Source of the DNA: Deferribacterales bacterium UBA4806
GTDB taxonomy: Bacteria > Chrysiogenota > Deferribacteres > Deferribacterales > UBA228
Assembly: GCA_002402635.1 (NCBI GenBank)
Contig: DHGE01000048.1
Span: 75,560-86,430, forward strand
Length of the DNA stretch: 10,871 bases
Direction: 5' to 3'
A model generated the notes under the pieces. It was not told the origin of the DNA, made no database searches, and saw only the letters and a list, made by a program, of their open reading frames with translations. Positions 6,881 through 10,871 of the stretch are shown here, piece after piece (position 1 is the first letter of the stretch; every line of letters begins with the position of its first letter). A program made the position numbers and the translations under genes.

Positions 6881-8199
6881 TAATCAAGCTCCTTAATTTT
6901 ATCCCAAAGCTTTTTAGCTTCTCTCTTTGCATTAGAATATATTTCAGTCAGATTTTTATTTAACTCTCCATCTTCCAAAACTAATTTACCATTAATAATA
7001 ACTGAATTTACATCTTTCGCACTCATCCCAAAAATCAAATGCCCTAACAAATTCCCCTCTGTTATAGAAGTTGGAGCTAAATAATTTAAAATTGTCAAAT
7101 CTGCCGTATATCCTTTCTCAATTTTGCCAAATGGCATTTTAAAATACCTTTCTAATATTGCACTGCCACTACTTAAATACTTTAATATATTTACTCCAAT
7201 ATTTGAATGAAATTCTGCAGCTTTAAAGTAAGCAAATTTAACCTCTTCAAACATATTAAAACCTATCCCATCTGTCCCCAAGGCTACATTATTGACTTTA
7301 GATAAACCACAATTATAGCCAACAGCATTATTCATGTTTGACCTTGCATTGTGAATTAAAAAAGCATCGTGCTGATTTATAATATTAACATCCTCATCAG
7401 TTAAATGAACCCCATGAGCAAATATTGCCTTATTATTGATTAATCCAAAGTTATCGAAGCGCCTCATAATATTTAGCCCGTAGTAATGATGAGTATAAGC
7501 TACATCGTAGAAATCTTCTGCAACATGAACGTGGAAACCAGTTTCTGTATCCTGCAAAGCATTCCCAATTATTTTCAAAGCATCATCACTCAATGTAAAG
7601 GAAGCATGTCCACCAATTGCACCTGTCAATAGAGTTTGGTTTTTATTCTTAATCCTATTTATAAAATCAATATTTTCTTCCAAACCTTCTTGAGCTTCCT
7701 TTATTCCATTGTTTCTGCAAGTTATCTCATAAGTTAAAACACCCCTTAAGCCCACCTCTTCAAAGGCATCTCCTATAATAGATAGTGAGTTACTTATACA
7801 GTTAGGGCTTGCATGGTGATCTATTAATGCAGTAGTACCTGAAAAAATAGCCTCTATCGCAGAAATTAATGCTGAATAATATAAAATTTCCTTTGCAACT
7901 GCTCTGTCAAGCTTCCACCACAAATTTTTTAAAATTGTTATAAAATCTGGGTTTGGACCCAATTCCACTTTCATTCCTCTTGAAAGTATTGAGTAGCAAT
8001 GAGTATGTGCACAAACAAGTCCAGGAATTATAATTTTACCATTAAGGTCAATTATTTTTGAATCTTTAAAATCTATATATTTTAAAGCCACATTTGGACC
8101 AATCTCTTTTATTAGGCCTCCATCAATAATAATGTCTAGTCCACTTTCAAACTTTGATGGATAAAATTGTAAAATTGAAGCATTTTTTAAAATCAACAT
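6880..8199 (-). CDS. ssnA: SsnA amidohydrolase / chlorohydrolase-family metallohydrolase
   Basis: SsnA is a 439-residue member of the amidohydrolase superfamily, cytoplasmic, about the size of E. coli SsnA (442). Expected metal and catalytic residues are visible: H65 and H67 (HTH), H198 in GGHAS, H223 and H225 with E228 in HVHVAED, H262 in AHG and D310 in GTDGIG. Family-specific stretches include NLWWKLDRA (92-100), ALIDHHASP (124-132), HNARSNMNN (283-291) and the C-terminal ADLTILNY. The superfamily deaminates or opens C-N bonds of purines, pyrimidines and triazines; the natural substrate of SsnA is not firmly known to me. Always found near ygfK and hydroxylase genes, it likely hydrolyses a ring or amidine formed by them (inference). 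The ATG has AAGAGG five bases upstream, and the gene follows ygfK by 11 bases, so the two are co-transcribed. Guanine deaminase is the main alternative, but the SsnA motifs are specific. Confidence 0.93.
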   Translation of the reverse strand: MLILKNASILQFYPSKFESGLDIIIDGGLIKEIGPNVALKYIDFKDSKIIDLNGKIIIPGLVCAHTHCYSILSRGMKVELGPNPDFITILKNLWWKLDRAVAKEILYYSALISAIEAIFSGTTALIDHHASPNCISNSLSIIGDAFEEVGLRGVLTYEITCRNNGIKEAQEGLEENIDFINRIKNKNQTLLTGAIGGHASFTLSDDALKIIGNALQDTETGFHVHVAEDFYDVAYTHHYYGLNIMRRFDNFGLINNKAIFAHGVHLTDEDVNIINQHDAFLIHNARSNMNNAVGYNCGLSKVNNVALGTDGIGFNMFEEVKFAYFKAAEFHSNIGVNILKYLSSGSAILERYFKMPFGKIEKGYTADLTILNYLAPTSITEGNLLGHLIFGMSAKDVNSVIINGKLVLEDGELNKNLTEIYSNAKREAKKLWDKIKELD

Positions 8200-8210
8200 A
8201 AAAACCTCTT

Positions 8211-10871
8211 CTATAATATATATTTATATCTATCAAAAAGTGTGAGTATAAATGAAAAACTATCCATTAACATTTTATTACTTTTATCTAAACCAAAAGA
8301 ATCTTTTAATGAGTGATCATAAATATTATTATTAAGTTTAAGAACTAATTGTTTATATTCTAAATCCTTTATATAAAAGCCATTATTTTTTGATGCTTTA
8401 AATTTTTGTTCACTTGTAAAGTAAGTAAATTTATCTTTGTATGGTTTTCCATCATAGGGACAAAAGGTTGCACAGTTACCGCATTCATTGCAATAATCAT
8501 CAATATGTAGGATCTGTTTTTTATTATTAAAATTATTCAAGTCTCCTACATTTATTGCAACATTTGCCCTATTAGGACATACATCAACACATCTTAAACA
8601 TTCAAAAAAGCAGTGCAAGCACTTTTCGCTATCATTTTCAGCATTGGAAGGAAGATCACTTAAATTTGATTTAATTATATTAGTTTTCCTTCTTGTTAAT
8701 TCAAGTAAACCTTTATCTACTTGAAACTCATTTGTAATTTTTATATGTTCCTCTTTGATTACTTCATCAACATGTTTATCAAAGTTAAAGCCTTCTTTTT
8801 CCAATATTGAAGTACATGCCTTTTTTGCAGTTGCAATGGAATCAGAAATAGTAGAAGGTCCTAAAGCACTATCACCAATCAAATAAACATTTTTTTCTTC
8901 TGTCTGAAAATACTCATCAACCTTTATAGCTTTATTACTATATGTGGGCAGGCCACATTTTTGAAGATATTTAACATCCACTGTTTCACCAATTGCTGTA
9001 ATTAACAGATCTGCCTCTAAATCTATTGTTTCATCTAATGGCATACAAACTCGCCTGCCGTCATCACCCTTTTGTCCAAGTGCCATTTTCTGACATTTGA
9101 TTGTGTTAGTTTTGATAAATTCAATTGGATTAGTCAAAAATAAATATTTTACACCTTCGTTCACAGCATTTTCATATTCCTCTAGGTCTGCTGGCATTTC
9201 ATAAAATGATCTTCTATAAAGAACCACAACACTATCTACACCTTTAATCCTCAATGCTGCCCTTGCGCTATCAACGGCAGTGTTGCCACCTCCCACGACA
9301 ACAACCTTTTTACCAAGATCTTTTAATTTAGCCTCTTTATATTCTTTTAAAAATTGGAGAGCACATTTTACTTGGCCATTCTTTTTATTCTTTATAGGTA
9401 ATTTTCTATCAATGCCTGCCCCAATTGCATATATAATATATTTAAAACCCTGTCGTTTTAATTCATTTATTGATAAGTTATCAATTTCTACATTCAATTG
9501 TACTTCTACTCCCAAAGACAAAATATTGTTAATATCCCTTTTAATATCCTTTGCACTCAACCTAAAGGATGGTAAAATTTGTTTAACAACACCCCCTAAT
9601 GAATTTGTTTTTTCAAATAAGGTAACTTTTGCTCCAAAAAGGGCTAAATAATATGAAGCTGACAGACCAGCTGGTCCTCCTCCAACAATAGCTACCTTTA
9701 CATTATTACAAGAAGATGATAACCTAACAGGTCTAAATGTTGCCTTTTCTACTGCACAGTATTTGAGACCTCTTATATTTAAAGTTTTATCCAAATCAAT
9801 GCGGTTACAGTTATACATACATTTATGATCACAGATTGAACCAGTGATCGCTGGCAAAGGGTTTTTTAAATATATAAGTTCAAGTGCCTTATTGAAGTCA
9901 CCCCTTTCTATGTTATATATATATTCTGGCACGTCCTGTTCAAAGGGACACTTTTTATTGCAAGGAGAGATAAAGCAATCAAAAATATTTAATTTTTCAT
10001 TAATTTTATTGCGTTTAAAAATAGCTTTATCCTTTTTATAATAACTATCAGTTAATGCATTTTCCGCCAAAGTATTTGATTTAATTAAATCAATTGTATT
10101 TTTATTATTCATCTCTTCTATTTTTTCTACAGCCTTTGCTAAATTTTTAAATTTTAAATAGCCAGAAGGCTTTAAGAGAAAAGTTGCAACAGTTATTGGT
10201 GAAATACCTGCGGAATAAACTTCATCAACATTATATAAGTCAATGCCTCCTGAAAATGAAATATCTAAGTTTCCTTGAAAAGCTTCAGCTAATGCAGCTG
10301 CTACATTTATTGCAATAGGAAATAATGGCTTGCCAGACAAATAAATGTATTTATCTGACAAATAATTTTCTTTATTAATGCATGCTAAAGTATTAGTAAG
10401 TTTTACACCAAAATAAATTTCATTTTCTTGTGCAATTTTTTTTAAATTTTTAATTAAAGCTAAAGCATGATTAAAGGGTAAGTCTTTTTTAAAATTTTCT
10501 TCATCTAAAGAAATATAGTCATAACCTAAATTATTTAATATAGATTGAACTTTACTAAAACCTATGAGTGTGGGATTTAACTTAACATATGTATTTATTT
10601 TTTTATCTTTTAAAAGATGTGTAGCAATTTTGCCAATCTCTTCAGGTTTCGTCCCATGCATTGTTGAAAGTGTAACAGAGTGAACTAACCTACTTTTTAT
10701 ATTCTTTATTTTTTTAAGCACATAAGACTTATCAAGATCTTTTTTGAATATTTGTAAACTTTTATTGTTTATAAAAGCTATTGTTTGATCAACATATTTG
10801 TAAAATAATTTGCTCTTTGTGGCATCGAGCATTTTATCAATAAAGTTTTGCATTTTTTTTGACATTACGCC
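8211..10871 (-). CDS. ygfK: YgfK-type iron-sulfur flavoprotein oxidoreductase, N-terminus cut by right edge
   Basis: The frame stays open to the right edge (GGC and GTA codons precede the ATG at 10863-10865), and similarity to E. coli YgfK runs through that ATG, so about 180 N-terminal residues are missing. Numbering from that ATG gives 884 residues. Residues 1-250 are a dihydroorotate-dehydrogenase-like TIM-barrel portion (VTLSTMHG 64-71, YVKLNPTLIG 93-102, GVKLTNTL 153-160). Residues 290-370 are a GltD-like 4Fe-4S domain with C297, C302, C306 and C345, C349, C353. FAD and NAD(P) folds follow, with GGGPAG (395-400) and GGGNTA (525-530). A two-cluster ferredoxin tail carries C749, C752, C756, C759, C763 and C792, C795, C798, C802. 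The arrangement resembles a fused dihydropyrimidine dehydrogenase (PreT+PreA), so reduction of a nitrogen heterocycle with NAD(P)H is plausible. Database names call it a putative selenate reductase subunit, a weakly supported label. T72 stands where E. coli has cysteine. Confidence 0.93.
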   Translation of the reverse strand, partial: GVMSKKMQNFIDKMLDATKSKLFYKYVDQTIAFINNKSLQIFKKDLDKSYVLKKIKNIKSRLVHSVTLSTMHGTKPEEIGKIATHLLKDKKINTYVKLNPTLIGFSKVQSILNNLGYDYISLDEENFKKDLPFNHALALIKNLKKIAQENEIYFGVKLTNTLACINKENYLSDKYIYLSGKPLFPIAINVAAALAEAFQGNLDISFSGGIDLYNVDEVYSAGISPITVATFLLKPSGYLKFKNLAKAVEKIEEMNNKNTIDLIKSNTLAENALTDSYYKKDKAIFKRNKINEKLNIFDCFISPCNKKCPFEQDVPEYIYNIERGDFNKALELIYLKNPLPAITGSICDHKCMYNCNRIDLDKTLNIRGLKYCAVEKATFRPVRLSSSCNNVKVAIVGGGPAGLSASYYLALFGAKVTLFEKTNSLGGVVKQILPSFRLSAKDIKRDINNILSLGVEVQLNVEIDNLSINELKRQGFKYIIYAIGAGIDRKLPIKNKKNGQVKCALQFLKEYKEAKLKDLGKKVVVVGGGNTAVDSARAALRIKGVDSVVVLYRRSFYEMPADLEEYENAVNEGVKYLFLTNPIEFIKTNTIKCQKMALGQKGDDGRRVCMPLDETIDLEADLLITAIGETVDVKYLQKCGLPTYSNKAIKVDEYFQTEEKNVYLIGDSALGPSTISDSIATAKKACTSILEKEGFNFDKHVDEVIKEEHIKITNEFQVDKGLLELTRRKTNIIKSNLSDLPSNAENDSEKCLHCFFECLRCVDVCPNRANVAINVGDLNNFNNKKQILHIDDYCNECGNCATFCPYDGKPYKDKFTYFTSEQKFKASKNNGFYIKDLEYKQLVLKLNNNIYDHSLKDSFGLDKSNKMLMDSFSFILTLFDRYKYIL

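Noticed and set aside
10863..10865. Taking the ATG at the right edge as the true start of ygfK
   Set aside because: The frame remains open to the last base, and similarity to YgfK continues through this methionine at about residue 185 of the E. coli protein, so the gene begins outside the window.

Overview
The window is very AT-rich, and every gene I can support lies on the minus strand. Ribosome binding sites are strong and purine-rich (GGAGG or AGGAG type), and genes overlap or nearly touch. This fits an anaerobic low-GC Firmicute of the clostridial type. That assignment is an inference from composition and gene content; I see no taxonomic marker.

Read in the direction of transcription (right to left), the layout is: a YgfK-type iron-sulfur flavoprotein cut by the right edge; SsnA, a metal-dependent amidohydrolase; a three-gene molybdenum hydroxylase of the xanthine dehydrogenase family (Mo subunit, 2Fe-2S subunit, FAD subunit); an 87-base gap with a recognisable promoter; a YheO-like PAS/HTH regulator; a divergent NCS2 nucleobase permease; YgeX, a PLP-dependent 2,3-diaminopropionate ammonia-lyase; and the first 66 codons of YgeY, an M20-type hydrolase cut by the left edge. 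The only gap of any size is the one before the regulator. No RNA genes, insertion sequences, CRISPR arrays or broken genes are visible.

The set matches the E. coli ygeWXY / ygfK-ssnA-xdhD neighbourhood, associated in the literature with selenium-dependent molybdenum hydroxylases and, more recently, with anaerobic urate/purine breakdown in gut bacteria. A working model (inference): the permease imports a purine; the Mo hydroxylase interconverts oxidised purines; YgfK supplies electrons to reduce a ring; SsnA, YgeY and possibly enzymes outside the window hydrolyse the product; and YgeX turns the resulting 2,3-diaminopropionate into pyruvate and ammonia. The regulator may sense a pathway compound. 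Hydrolase and carbamoyltransferase partners (hyuA, ygeW) and selenium-maturation genes are not in the window and may lie beyond its edges.

The least ordinary points are a permease lacking the usual NCS2 substrate-contact residues, a YgfK with threonine in a motif where E. coli has cysteine, a TTG-initiated 2Fe-2S subunit, and a Mo subunit that keeps all five purine-hydroxylase active-site residues checked.
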